A stretch of DNA of 64,000 nt from Cerioporus squamosus (lineage: Eukaryota > Basidiomycota > Agaricomycetes > Polyporales > Polyporaceae). The stretch spans positions 248,001 through 312,000 of the forward strand of contig JABYQS010000014.1 of assembly GCA_022592435.1 (NCBI GenBank), given 5' to 3'. Every line of letters starts with the position of its first letter. Position 1 is the stretch's first letter. The position numbers and the translations under genes were made by a program. Below, in pieces: positions 36,673-47,630 of this stretch. Below the pieces are notes generated by a model. It worked only from the letters and a program-made list of their open reading frames with translations, did not search any database and was not told the DNA's origin.

Positions 36673-37732
36673 TTAGAAGAAGTCGTGATCGTCGTCATCA
36701 GGAACGCGGCAAGGAACACAGGAAGTTAGCTTCCATAAGTATCTCCGGAACTTGTCTACAAAGGAGGATCAGACGTAGCGACTAATGGCAGAACGAGAGG
36801 AGCTCACTGTGAGACCGGTCGGAATGAGCATAGGGAGCGGGTGAGCGCATGTAGCGACGACGTTGTCGGCCGTCGACCGAGTGGCCCAGATCAACGAAGG
36901 AACTGTGTCGAGGTGGCCCCGTGTCTCTGCCAACGCGTTGTCAGTACTTAAATGTGGAGCCACATATGCATATGCTCACCTATGACGGGGCTCTTGGGGT
37001 TCAAGGTCATGGATCGCGAGATGAGAGGCGAGGCTCCGGATGTCAGGGAGGATGTCACGACAACCCGGTCGTTGACAGTGTATGTTGAGGTAACTCCCAC
37101 ATCGAACAGCCATTACGTACGCTTCCTTCGTCTGAGCCCATGGAGTTAGGAAGGCTGAGGCAAGAACAGACGAAGGAGGGACTTACGGCGCGATCCATCG
37201 CGTGCGCACGCGAGTCCCGGTAACGCAATCGCGGACCAGAGGTAGAACTCATGCTCGTCTCCCCAGAGGTGGTCCGCGATCGGCTTGCGCTGGTATAACC
37301 ACCGACACTGGGAACCTGCAGATAACTGACGGACGAAGAAGACGCATTTGGATCTTCGCCGCGCGACGCCCTGTACCGCGCGGCGATCTCTTGCGCGGGG
37401 CTGCTGTTCCTCGTGCGCACGCTCGTTTGTCTGCTGCTCAGCATCCTGCGCGACGAGCGAGAGCGCGACATCGACCATGTACTGTCGTTGTCGTCCTCTT
37501 CCTCAAGCATGCCTTGGAGGGGATCGGTGTTGAAGACCATCCCGAAACGCTTCCGTCGGTCGGGGCTCCGCAAATGCGCCGGCTGCTTGGCACGTCTCAG
37601 TAGCGGCATGGGCTGCTGAGGCATTGGTCGGCTGATGACGAGCACTGGGGTGTTGGCCATGGACATCCCCAGGTAGTTGTGTGGAGCGAAGGGTGCGCGT
37701 GGCGGGTAGGCGTGGTAGGGATAACGAGACAT
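36673..37732 (-). CDS. Unrecognised Ser/Arg-rich fungal protein
   Basis: The main exon starts at ATG 37732 (MSRYPYHAYPPRAPFAPHNY) and runs to about 37193. It holds a Pro/Tyr-rich start, a conserved-looking segment (RSPDRRKRFGMVFNTDPLQG), an acidic patch and a long Ser/Arg-rich stretch. Downstream exons can be joined by eye: LFDVGVTSTYTVNDRVVVTS about 37090, an exon around 36800-36900 (ETRGHLDTVPSLIWATRSTA), and a last exon ending PDDDDHDFF with stop at 36673. The donor of the penultimate exon is uncertain. No known domain seen. The segment after the Ser-rich part looks folded and may be the conserved core. Confidence 0.5.
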
Positions 37733-38280
37733 CGTGCGCGAAAGAGTGTAGGGTAATGCAGCGACTCACCGAATGACAGGCAAAGGCCATTATATGGCGG
37801 CGGGAAGGGGCCCCTTGGGACGCGAGATCGCTTTGTGTGCAAAGCGGTGTGGCCGGTGCGGGAAGGCCACCCGGAGAACTCTCTCAGACGAGCATTCGCT
37901 ACAGAGCGCATCAAGTACGCCAGTAGCACATTTCTCCCAGACTCGTAGATCGGGCAGGGGCCACCCTTGGGCCACCGGGGGAGGGAAGACCAAATCAGAT
38001 CGGCAGGGCGGTACCAGTAGCAATTGCAGCGCCTGTAACCGTCCCGAGAGGCCACAGAAGCAGATGGCGTATATTCCCTTCGCAAACACGGAGCCTCCGA
38101 GATGTCTTGCGATATGAAGAGCTATGCGGCGAGCAGCGACGAATGTGCGGTGATCCCGACATGGAGGTCGCGGTGCAGGAGGCAGAGGTCGTGGAGACGC
38201 TCGACCCGCTCCAGCCACAGCCGGAGTCTTGACGCGTCCCGCCAGTTCAACTTGACTTCACATCTTCGCCTCAGGCCACC
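37733..38280. other. Divergent promoter region (unrecognised gene / COQ4)
   Basis: About 550 bp between two divergently transcribed genes. No gene or clear regulatory box recognised. Confidence 0.4.
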
Positions 38281-39355
38281 ATGTCGCTCGCCGCTGCTTC
38301 GTTACGCGCACCGCGCCGCACTGCGTGGTCTTTGGCAACTATTGCGCGGGCTAACACTGCCGGTCGACCGCACGCGCGGTGGCAAACCCGGGCAGTCAAC
38401 ACACAACCGGCGTACGAGGGCCATATCCCACTCAACTGCTTCGAGCACGGCTTCCTGACGCTGGGCTCTGCCTTTATGGCTCTCGTCGATCCCCGGAGGG
38501 CAGGTGCGTTCTCGTGCATGTCTCGTAGGGTGCGCAAGCATGAACCGAGAGTCTGCCAGATATGGTCGCTGCTCTTGGGGACCTCACATCTGGCCCGGTG
38601 CTTCCTCGGCTGCGCGACAGGATGCTGGAGAGTCCAGAGGGAAGGCAGATCCTGAAAGAGAGACCGAGGATCAACACTCACACAGTGGACATGAACAAGC
38701 TCGCTCTCCTTCCGGAGGGAACCTTCGGACACGCATATGTCACTTGGTTGGAACGCTGCGGTGTCACTCCCGACACCCGAGAACCCGTACGTCGTGTTAC
38801 TTTCTAACAACGCGGTCGCATCATACCCTTGTGTTGTGCACCACCTCGCCAGGCCAAGGGTATAACAAGGCCCCACCTCGGATCACGCGTGGTGGCCACT
38901 GAACGCATCTCCAAGTGCACTACGTTGACGACCCCGAGCTCGTATATGTCATGCAGCGCTACCGGGAGTGCCATGATTTCTACCACTGCATCCTCGGGAT
39001 GCCTGTCAATGTCGTGGCCGAACTCGCGGTGAAGTTCTTCGAGTTCGCCAACCTTGGCCTCCCCATGACCGGTATGGCTGCTGCGTTCGGCCACCTACCC
39101 CTCACGCATGCCAAGCGCGAAAAGCTTTTCCGTGACTATGTCCCCTGGGCGGTCAAGTGCGGAAGCTCCGCTCAGAGCCTTATCTCAGTCTACTGGGAGA
39201 AAAGATGGGAGCAGAACATCGACGAGATGAAGCGCGAGCTCGGCATCTGGAGCCCGCATGTCGACCCCCGCTGGCCAAAGCCACTCAGTGAGGCGAAGTC
39301 GGCAGCAGCGCAGGGAGCTAAGGTGATGGAGGTCCAGCAGCAGGCTTCATTCTAG
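38281..39355 (+). CDS. COQ4: Ubiquinone biosynthesis protein COQ4
   Basis: COQ4 is a mitochondrial inner-membrane protein of the coenzyme Q synthesis complex; work in yeast and human ties it to assembly of the complex and to C1 decarboxylation/hydroxylation of the ring. Exons 38281-38503, 38560-38790 and 38916-39355 join to 297 codons. The N-terminus (MSLAAASLRAPRRTAWSL) is Arg-rich without acids, as in mitochondrial targeting peptides. Then come YEGHIPLNCFEHGFLTLGSA, DPELVYVMQRYRECHDFYH and the metal-binding HDFYH...E motif continuing GMPVNVVAELAVKFFE, all typical. The second intron needs donor GTCGTG at 38791 to keep frame; the better-looking GTACGT four bases earlier would break it. It overlaps no neighbour; the aminotransferase is convergent 50 bp on. 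Confidence 0.93.
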
Positions 39356-39405
39356 TTGATATAGTACATGATGTGGTGTAGTGTGATAACCTCTTCGTAA
39401 TGCTT

Positions 39406-41208
39406 TCATTGCTTATCCGACGATGTTCCTGCACCGCTCGCTTCCAGCACCACGGCAGCGAGTCGCTTAATCGCTTCCTCGACATCCGCCTCGTCCAACA
39501 GACTGAATGCGGCACGCACGTACGGGGTCTTGCCTCCACCTGGTAGGAACACTGTTCCTGGGAGTGCAAGTACGCCCTTTTCCAAAGCCTTTGTGGCGAT
39601 GATGCTCTCGGAGTCTTGCTCCTTGCCGTCCGCGGCGGGGAGCAGAAGCTTGAACCTGCTGAGGTTTCAGTCGGACGCTAGATGGGACACCATGGATGTT
39701 CTCACCAGAAGAACATGCCGGCCTCAGGCCTGTCCCATTCCGCCAATCCGTCAAGGTGCTTCTTCATGTACTTCTCAAAGACGTCGCGCTTCTCCCTGTA
39801 GAACTGCGACACTGCGAGCGTGTGCGTTTTGAAATTGTCGTAGCCCCACGAGTCGAGCAAGGTAAACGTGATTGCCTGCGTGAGGGAAGGGGTTTGTAGG
39901 CTTGCGACTGCCGTCTGCGAAGCGCGTTCAATCAAAGGGGTTACCCGAATGGTATCGACGAGCTACTTACGTGCATGTCGATGACTGTCATGATAGGCTC
40001 GGGCCCGCATACGAAGCCAATACGAATTCCGGCTGAGAGAATCTTGGAGAGACTGTCGAAACGAATTACTCGTCCGACATCCGGGAGCTCAAGTTCGAGC
40101 GTGAAGTATGACGGCGGCCGTGCGGCCTCTCCGAAATAAAGGTAGTAGTATGGATCGTCTAGATGGTGGAAGTTAGTCAACGACGAGCAGTGGCAGTTCG
40201 TGTGGTGGCTTCTCTCACCCTCGAGAATCAGGAAGTTGTGCTCTCGCGCAAGTGCGAGAACTTCCTGTCGCCGCTCCTTCACTGCAGTCATGCCAGTCGG
40301 GTTTCCGCCGTACTAGATGAGCGTAGAGAGGTCAGACTGATAGTGGTCGCGGTGGGCCTCAGGATCGTAGTCAGATGCACGCACCGGAACAGTATAGAGG
40401 ATCTTTGGCTTCGGTTTCCCGACCGGCCAGTTTTCCAGAGTCGAGCGAAGGACGTCCGAGCGGATACCCTTTGAATCGGTGGGCACAGCTGGATACGAGA
40501 TGGTATGTTAGCCACTGCACCCCCTGAACTACGTTGGCGGGCGTACCGAAGAACTCGCAGTGCAGGGCTTCGAACGTAGGCATCACACCGCTGCGAGAAG
40601 CACTTCGTAAGAATGTTCTTCCACTCGTACGTCTGCTCTTGCTCACGCGTAGAGAGGAGACTCAACCAGGACCGGGTCTCCCGGGTTCACGAGTGCGACA
40701 ATCGCCTGTGTGGCAACGAAGATCAGCCATCGTGGAGTGCTGCGTATAAGTAATCCCACGGCAGACCTTATGCAGAACGTCTTGCGATCCAGAGCCGATG
40801 CTCAGTCGCCATCCCTCACCTTTCTTCCGTCCATGCTCGCGTTCCTGCAGGCCATAAACCCAGTTGACGAGATTGGGCAAACCTGCGGTTGGGCCGTATT
40901 GCAGACCCTCCGCAAGCCCCTTCCCGCTTAGCTCTGTGGTCAGCTCTGCGGAGGGGTCGCTCGGGGAGCGCGACTTGATCGTGAGCGAGGTGAAAGGGAA
41001 GGTCGACGCGTTGGGCTTCCCGGCGAGGAGGGAGATCATCCCCGGACGGTTTTCCAAGGGGTAAAGCCCTCGAACTAGTACATGTCGTTCAGCAGATTGA
41101 TATACTCTATAACGGGATTCTCTACTTACTTGGGGCCGGCTTGCGCTCCTTAGCGACATTCGAGAGGAAGGGGGTGTAATACTCTGCCGGGAGAGCTTGT
41201 ACCGCCAT
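39406..41208 (-). CDS. PLP aminotransferase, ARO8 / aminoadipate-kynurenine type
   Basis: Fold-type I aminotransferase of the ARO8/KAT2 group, which transfers amino groups between aromatic amino acids, kynurenine or 2-aminoadipate and 2-oxo acids. The minus-strand start is ATG at 41208 (MAVQALPAEYYTPFLSN). Following exons give IRGLYPLENRPGMISLLAGK, LQYGPTAGLPNLVNW, SIGSGSQDVLHK, VNPGDPVLVESPLYA, GVMPTFEALHCEFF, YGGNPTGM, DDPYYYLYFGE, the Schiff-base lysine motif RFDSLSKILSAGIRIG, and the C-terminal PEAGMFFW and PYVRAAFSLLDEADVEEAIK. The stop TGA is at 39406-39408. One donor (GTCTGC after QDVLHK) is unusual but keeps frame. Exact substrate cannot be read from sequence. Confidence 0.9.
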
Positions 41209-41774
41209 TATGGGATGTGATCTGCATGTGCATGGATCTGTTAGCGTCAAACTCCACTGACCATCGGCAGTCTGGTCAACCACTCACTAGTAGGACCCTG
41301 TCACAGGTACTCTGGACTCCGTCTGCAACCTGAGAGTGGGAGCTGGTTAAGCGATACTTACTATCGGCTTTATCGGCGTCTTGTCGATCTACAAGAGTCG
41401 CCAAATCAGGCATGTCCTGTGAACGAGTCAAGCTGGAGCACTAGCGTCTGAGGTTTCTGGTACCTCGCGTACCCAGTCTATGCGGCCTTGGGACTGCGTA
41501 CATTCTTGTAGAGCTGCGGGGATGCTAAAACCATCGAATGTGGTTTGACCCAATGCACTCGCAGAACCCCGGAATCTACTAGTACCGTCCGCCAGGATGT
41601 CTGGCGTCCATCGTTGACAGTGTAGAATAGCCTGTTGAGTCCACCTCAGGTGCCGGTCGACCAAGCTGCCTTCCGTTTTCTGCGTGCGGGTAGTAATCTG
41701 AACGAAGTTGACGTCGTCTGGAGGCGCCTCTTGGTTGACGCGTCACCTATGTGGCGCCTATCTAATCTCACTTC
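41209..41774. other. Divergent promoter region (aminotransferase / YggS)
   Basis: About 565 bp, no gene recognised. Confidence 0.4.
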
Positions 41775-42779
41775 ATGAACTTGTCCACCACTGTCCGCCT
41801 CGTCTATCGAAGAATGTCTGCTGCTGCCCCTAACACACTTCTCGCCCGTGCCACTGCAGAGCGCGCCGCGGAACTCAAAGAGTCTCTTGCAGAGATCAGG
41901 CAACGCGTGCAGGCCGCAAGACCATCTCAGGGTGCGACATCGCAGCCCACCCTCGTCGCGGTGTCCAAATACAAGCCCGCATCCGATGTCCTCGCGTGCT
42001 ACGATGAAGGACAACGCGATTTCGGCGAGAACTATGTGCAGGAGCTGGTAGATAAGGCGTCTCAGGTACGTCTCTGGCACGTTCTGTGGACACGAGTAGC
42101 CATGCGAGCCTGCGCTCCGACAGCTCCCTCAAGACATCCGGTGGCACTTCATCGGTACATTTCAGTCGAACAAAGCGAAGATCCTGGCTTGTACGTGACA
42201 TTCCGCGCAATCAATGCGAAGCGTCTACTTTCTGACAGCAGGACAGCCATCCCGAACCTCTACGCCCTCCAGACCCTCCACTCGACCAAGGGTGCCACTG
42301 CGCTGCACAAAGCCCTCTCCGCAGACAGGCCAGCTCTGAACGTACTCCTCCAAGTCAACACCTCGGGAGAGGAGTCCAAGTCTGGAGTATCCCCTCTCGC
42401 GCGCGACGCGTCAGAGTCTGAGGCAGACAGCGCCGAGCTGGTCCAGATCGCGAAGCACATCCTCACGGAATGCCCCCACCTGAGGTTGCAGGGGCTCATG
42501 ACTATCGGGTCGCTGTCAGAGTCGCTCAGCAAGGAGAAGGAGAATGAGGACTTCCGGAGGCTCGTCGCGACGCGTGATGTCCTCGAGGGGGCTCTCGCGC
42601 GTGCCGGTTTCCCTAAGGGCAGCGGGAAGTGGGGCGACGAGAGCGGCAGACTGCTCCTCAGCATGGGTATGTCAAGCGATTTCGAGGCCGCACTTGCAGC
42701 CGGTAGCGATATCGTGCGCGTCGGGACGGGGATCTTTGGTTCGAGACCGAAGAAGGAAGAGATCAAGGCGCACTCATGA
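41775..42779 (+). CDS. Pyridoxal phosphate homeostasis protein (YggS/PROSC/YBL036C family)
   Basis: Exons 41775-42065, 42124-42190 and 42247-42779 join to 296 codons. The protein binds PLP and keeps free PLP low; no catalytic activity is known for the family. Hallmarks: VAVSKYKP with the PLP lysine, DFGENYVQEL, IRWHFIGTFQSNKAKIL, LQVNTSGEESKSGV, LQGLMTIG, LSMGMSSDFEAALAAGSDIVRVGTGIFG. The third-exon acceptor must be the CAG at 42244-42246; the earlier CAGs give a stop or shift frame. The first 13 residues are basic and could be a mitochondrial extension; an in-frame ATG at 41814 would give a cytosolic form. It lies next to and divergent from a PLP enzyme, probably by chance. Confidence 0.95.
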   Translation: MNLSTTVRLVYRRMSAAAPNTLLARATAERAAELKESLAEIRQRVQAARPSQGATSQPTLVAVSKYKPASDVLACYDEGQRDFGENYVQELVDKASQVRLWHVLWTRVAMRACAPTAPSRHPVALHRYISVEQSEDPGLYVTFRAINAKRLLSDSRTAIPNLYALQTLHSTKGATALHKALSADRPALNVLLQVNTSGEESKSGVSPLARDASESEADSAELVQIAKHILTECPHLRLQGLMTIGSLSESLSKEKENEDFRRLVATRDVLEGALARAGFPKGSGKWGDESGRLLLSMGMSSDFEAALAAGSDIVRVGTGIFGSRPKKEEIKAHS

Positions 42780-43677
42780 GCTACGTCGTTGACCTGGACG
42801 CTCTCGTATTGACTGTCACCCATTTTCTGAGAACAATAACAATGTACAAGATTTCTTGGCACATCTGTGGGTCGTGTTCTGTACATGAAACATTCATCAT
42901 TTTGACCGCGAAGTGCTCCGACAGGTGACAAACGGTCCCGCACATGCATCCCCGAGTGGAGGCCAAGGCCCAAGATTTGCCACACGAGAAAGTGGCAGGC
43001 CTCATGCACTAGACAGGTCTTCAGGAGGCAAGATTACAGGCCTAGCAGCTCCGCCGGTAGGTATATAGCTCACCTTCCAATTCCCAAGTTCTGCACGTGC
43101 ATACCTTGACTCGAGACCACGAACGAGTCGGAACGACCTCGTCCACCAGCAGCAACCCTGAGGGTCAGCCAGTCATACGCCTTCCTAGCCACAGCGATGA
43201 AATCAACTTCGGGCAAACACCTTCTGGTATACAGCGCGAAATATACGCAGGTACAGCACTTTTCTGTCGGATGTCGGTTTCGGTTGATGATCGCCAGCTA
43301 CGTAGGTACAAGTCCACACTTCCTGGGACGACTTCGTTAGGGGGCCCAAATGGAGACGCTTCATGTTCGGCGCAGGACGAGCTCCGAGGAGTTTTGATAT
43401 TGCCGACAGCGGGTATTCGCAGCATAGGGTGAGCTACACAATCGTTGTGCTTGTGAGATGTATCCTCATGTTCTGCGAAATAGGGTTTTCTCCCCGTCTG
43501 TTCTCGTCTGTCGGATCCGACACCGATTTTTGCGCATGCTCGTGAGGAGACGTTCACGTTCGCAGGCGTTGCGGCGCAGGAGCATTCCGACCACGCAGTC
43601 GATTTAGAAGGTGGAACGGGATGGTACTCGCGATAGGGTATCCCGCTCACACAGCCACCGCGGACGGTGGATGCTTG
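42780..43677. other. Intergenic, nothing recognised
   Basis: About 900 bp between convergent genes; short frames, no family resemblance on either strand. Confidence 0.4.
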
Positions 43678-45410
43678 CTAGTGTGAACAAGGTGCGTTGT
43701 ATGCTTGACGCTCGCGGTCTGTTCGTTCGGCGGGGGAGGGGGCCGCGGTGTCGTGGTTTGCAGCCTGCGTTGCGAGGTTGTCAGCGAACCAAGGATGGGC
43801 TTGAAGAACCTCATCCGCCGAAGGGCGCGTCTCAGGATTCGCCGCGAGCATCCGACGAAGCAAGGCGATGAGTAGATCGACCTCGGCGTCGTCAGCTTGG
43901 GGGTTCTGTTGCATGAAATATCCACGCCGCTTGGACCATTCAGCGTCCGCTTTTTCGGGCGTGACTTGATCTGCGTCAGCATATAGGGTCAATGGTGAAT
44001 CTCGGGATGGCAAAAGACATGACCCATACCGCTGTTGTCGCGTAGATATGGGTCCGACTCCCAATAATCACGCCAGGCGGGAGGAATGATGCCATCCAAT
44101 TTCGCCTGCCGGAGTAGGCAGTCAAAGGTGTTGTCAAGGGAAATGCGCTGGTCGGTGAAGAGCTGAACCGTCACGAACGATCTTTCGTCACGCTATGAGC
44201 TTCATGCAAGCGAGTAGGGAGTTCAGGGAGACTCACTAGAGCACCAAGGCACCATATATCGCCTGCCATGGTTGGGATCGTCGCTTGTCCGCCACACCCA
44301 TAGTGTGCGAATGCAGCTTCGGGTGGGGGACACGCCCAGCGGACGACATCTGGGTCGGTTTCCTCTCCCACTCGCCGAGCTGCCATCAGAGAGCAAGCGA
44401 GTCAAAACAGGCAGAGAGTGGATGGGCACGAAGAGACGTACCGTTACCGAAGTCATATAGCTGCGCAGTCTGGTGCGCTTCGTGACCGCCGTAGTCTGCG
44501 TACACCTCAAGCAGATCACATGGGCTGAGAAGATACGGAGGTAGCGAGGAGCTATGCCACGCCGGATGCTCAGGTATGACCATCGTCACATCGTAGTGGT
44601 CCAGCGACGACATCGTATCCCCAACCTCCTGCTCCGCAAACTTGGCGGGCATGGCGCATCCGACGTTGCCCATGTGTATATCTAAGCGAGACACGCCCAA
44701 GACAATCAGCAAGATATACGTAAACATGCAGGACCAAAACGTGTGCGAGTCCTCGTACAAGGTCCCTGGTGACTTCCGTCCTGTAGTCGGTGGGAAGCAT
44801 GGGGGACAGCGTTCTCAAAGGCATAAGCACCTCGGTAACATGTACCTTGTGAGTGCCATTTGGGCCAGAGATGATGAACTCATCGAGAAGCGGGAGTATG
44901 TTCGGGGGGAACGGTGTGTTCGGTGACGCCATGCAGGCTTTGAGAGCGCGAGCCTCACGCTCTGCAGCAGAGGAGCAGTGGGCAGAGACTACACGACTGA
45001 GGGGCCGGAGAAAATCAATCCTAGCAGGACCTCTAGACAATACAGAGAAGCACTCACTCGAGATGATCGACCTCCTGAGCAAGCTAAACGGTCGCCTCTC
45101 CCCCTGCACCGAGTTTGTGCAGTATTCGATAACCACTAGGCGCCTCCTGAGAGCGAGATGCGGAGGCCGAGGGGTCGGGGCGAATAATATCCGTAACAGC
45201 GACAGGATGAAGATACCCTCGACAATATAGATCGAGCTGTTCTTGGCGCATTTCGTCAAGGTTCTCATAGAAGTAACAAGGTGGAACGAAACTGGCATCG
45301 TTGATTGTTACGGTGTCGCCCCGGTTGTCTGCCAGAGCCTTGAACTTGTCGGACTTGGACATAGCGATGGCAGCAGCTGGACTGTGGCATTGGCGTTCGG
45401 AAGGGGCCAT
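43678..45410 (-). pseudogene. SRPK-like protein kinase, degenerate
   Basis: The minus strand keeps the layout of the fungal SRPK-like kinases: FYENLDEMRQEQLDLYCRGYLHPVAV, then the glycine loop YRILHKLGAGGEATV. The next codon, normally Trp of VWLA, is TAG at 45084-45086. After a 59-80-nt intron the VALK region reads VSAHCSSAAEREARAL, so the ATP lysine is missing. The catalytic loop is damaged: the HGD motif reads RLD before IHMGNV. Later parts survive (YDFGNG in place of DFG context, DIWCLGALV, DPYLRDN, LLRRMLAANPETRPSADEVLQAHPWF), ending at 43678. Possible starts are ATG 45410 or 45362. The nonsense codon plus two lost catalytic motifs make it a recently dead gene; a noncatalytic product from a later start is less likely. 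Confidence 0.75.
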
Positions 45411-45910
45411 CGGGCGAGCGGCGGGATATTCAGCCTGTCCTAGGCTCGCAAGCTAATCTCTAATATGCAGAGAATAATAGCTGTTCCTTCTGAGTGGTGG
45501 AGGTTTTACATTGTTTGTGAAAGGGGGTAACCCCCCGCGGGAAAGCGGAGATCCGAGTACTCGAGTCGAGAGTAGGATCCACTAGGCCTTCAAGAAATCC
45601 CGCAATTACGAGACCAACAATCTCAATATCGAAGAACTACCGCACTTGCTATGTCTGCGCTGGACCAATGTGCTGTACTCCTGCGCTCGCTCGCCAATGA
45701 CTTCCTCGCTCTCGCCTCTCCTGGTTCCCTCGCTTGCGCTCGTTCTCATTCCGCGCGTATATGTTGTGTCGTGTTCTGGCTCGCGAAGATTGCACTAGTT
45801 GTACTAGTACTGTCAGCCTATCGAATCGATCATATACATGCCCGCAAATCGTGAAATATGGGGCGGCAACTGCGACTATCTGTATGGCAGTTGAAACAAT
45901 TTCCGCTTGC
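45411..45910. other. Intergenic, nothing recognised
   Basis: 500 bp. A 67-codon plus frame at 45651 contains a hydrophobic stretch but no known motif; I do not call it. Confidence 0.4.
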
Positions 45911-47199
45911 TCATCCCAGCAACCGCTCTCTCTCTCCGGGTTCGGCGGAGGCGTCCTCGCGACTTCGCCTTCCTAATAACCTTTTAGCACCCCCGACAAC
46001 ACTACTCGCCGCGCGCTCCACCGCCTCAGCAATCTTCCCAACAAGCCAATTGCGCGCCCGGTAAACGGCATGCGGGCGAGTGTCAATACGGTCGCTGCGC
46101 ACGCGATGCTCATTGTCGACGACCACCCCGAGGGCGAGGATGGTCACGACGATCGAGGAGAGCGCCGTGCATGAGGATATCATGAACATGATGACCATCT
46201 GGAGGCGGGCGGCCTGCTCAACGGAGGATCCGCCGAGGATGGCACCGGTCATCATGCCGGGGATTGCAATGATGCCGATGACGCTGAGATAGGCAGAGAG
46301 TAGGATGTCAGCATGTGCCGTGTCATAATAGAGACTGTGTGACGTGAAAATGCACACCTCATTTGGTTGATGTTGGGGGTGAGGGCGAGTCGGAGGGCGT
46401 CTCGGGCAATTGGCTTGCAGGCTTCGAAACGCGAAGCACCGAAAGCGAGGTACATCTCGACTTTGTCTCTGTTGTCACTGCAGGTATACGATGTCAGGCG
46501 CATCGTTCCATGATGATTTCAATTTTCCATATACGTACTAGATCTCCTTCAGCACGTAGCTCACTGAAACGACTATGCCGGAGATGGTGGCCCCGCAAAG
46601 CATACCCACAACCGGAACTGCGGCATAAATGGAGTTAGAGAAGACAGCGAACAAGTGGTATGCACGCACTGTATTGCTCTGGTGTCCAGAAGGGCTGTAC
46701 GTCCATGGCGAAGCGAATGCCGATGATGGACACAGGAATTGTGGAACCGAGCATCCCAAAGAGCACGGATGGGAACTGCGGGGAGGGGTTAGTATTACAA
46801 CTAGCAGTGCAGCGAACGTGGACTACTGTCAATTGGTCCAGTCCTCACTCACCATGTAATCATATCTCTTCTTCGACTTGTTGATGACTGTTGGACCCTG
46901 TGAGACATCGTGGGGCGCCATGCAGTGATCAACATACCGGTCTCTGCGGTTCCCATGAGGTTGAGGAGACATGCCATGCCGGCGACTGCCCATGGGTTGT
47001 TTGTCTCAAATACTTTCTGCAGTATCAGCGCGACCACGCTGAGTTGTACGACGCAGCGCACGGCGGCAGTCAGGAGCGAGCTGCCCACTCCGAGACCAAA
47101 AGATGTCGAGAGGAAACCATCCAAGAGGATGAAGGAGAACGCGAGGCCGACATTTCCCCAGGTTAGGTGTGTTGTAGAGTCGCCTGCCCCGGGATCCAT
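45911..47199 (-). CDS. UPF0014 family membrane protein (FetB/YbbM-like)
   Basis: Relatives are permease-like proteins; bacterial FetB is linked to iron export and plant ALS3/STAR2 to aluminium tolerance with an ABC partner. Start ATG 47199 (MDPGAGDSTTHLTWGNVGLAFSFILL). About seven hydrophobic segments follow over several exons: LSVVALILQKVF, the family motif MGTAETVINKSKKRY (spanning an intron whose acceptor is CAACAG, since the earlier CAG gives a stop), FPSVLFGMLGSTIPVSIIGI, IPVVGMLCGATISGIVVSVSYVL, VEMYLAFGASRFEACKPIARDALRLALTPNINQM, and SVIGIIAIPGMMTGAILGGSSVEQAARLQMVIMF. A basic hydrophilic tail ends ERERLLG. No ABC ATPase of the matching type is adjacent; the ABCG gene 430 bp away is a full transporter. 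Confidence 0.88.
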
Positions 47200-47630
47200 G
47201 AACGCAGACTATGAGGGTTGTGGGTGACGTTGTCGTTGCAGTTGCAAGACTAGTGCTAAACGTGAACTCGAACCAACTGCAGCCTGCCGTGAGCGCTTGA
47301 GCCGTCGCAGACGGTGGTGACGTCTGGCGGCGTCTATCTTGTTATCTTATCAGTATGGACCCCACATCGGATTGGGGCGGATCAGGCCCGGTCTCTCGTT
47401 GGGCCCACCGCTTCGCGTACCCTACCGAACGCCGTCATCGTCGTCCTACAGCTCTCGCTCGTCGACCTCCGACCCTCGCTCGTCGTTGACTCTGGCGAGC
47501 CCGCCCTGCTCCCATATCCTCCCCCCGTCACTCTAGACGACGACCCATCGTCCGAACTTTGACTGCGCCGCTGTCCTTGGACGACTATAATCCCACACTC
47601 GCGAGGGAAGAAGTTCGCTCTCCTTCCCTC
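47200..47630. other. Divergent promoter region (UPF0014 / ABCG)
   Basis: About 430 bp between divergent genes. Pyrimidine-rich toward the right end; no TATA recognised. Confidence 0.4.

Noticed and set aside
45651..45854. 67-codon frame with a hydrophobic stretch
   Set aside because: Too short, no homologue recognised, and no start context or neighbour argues for it.
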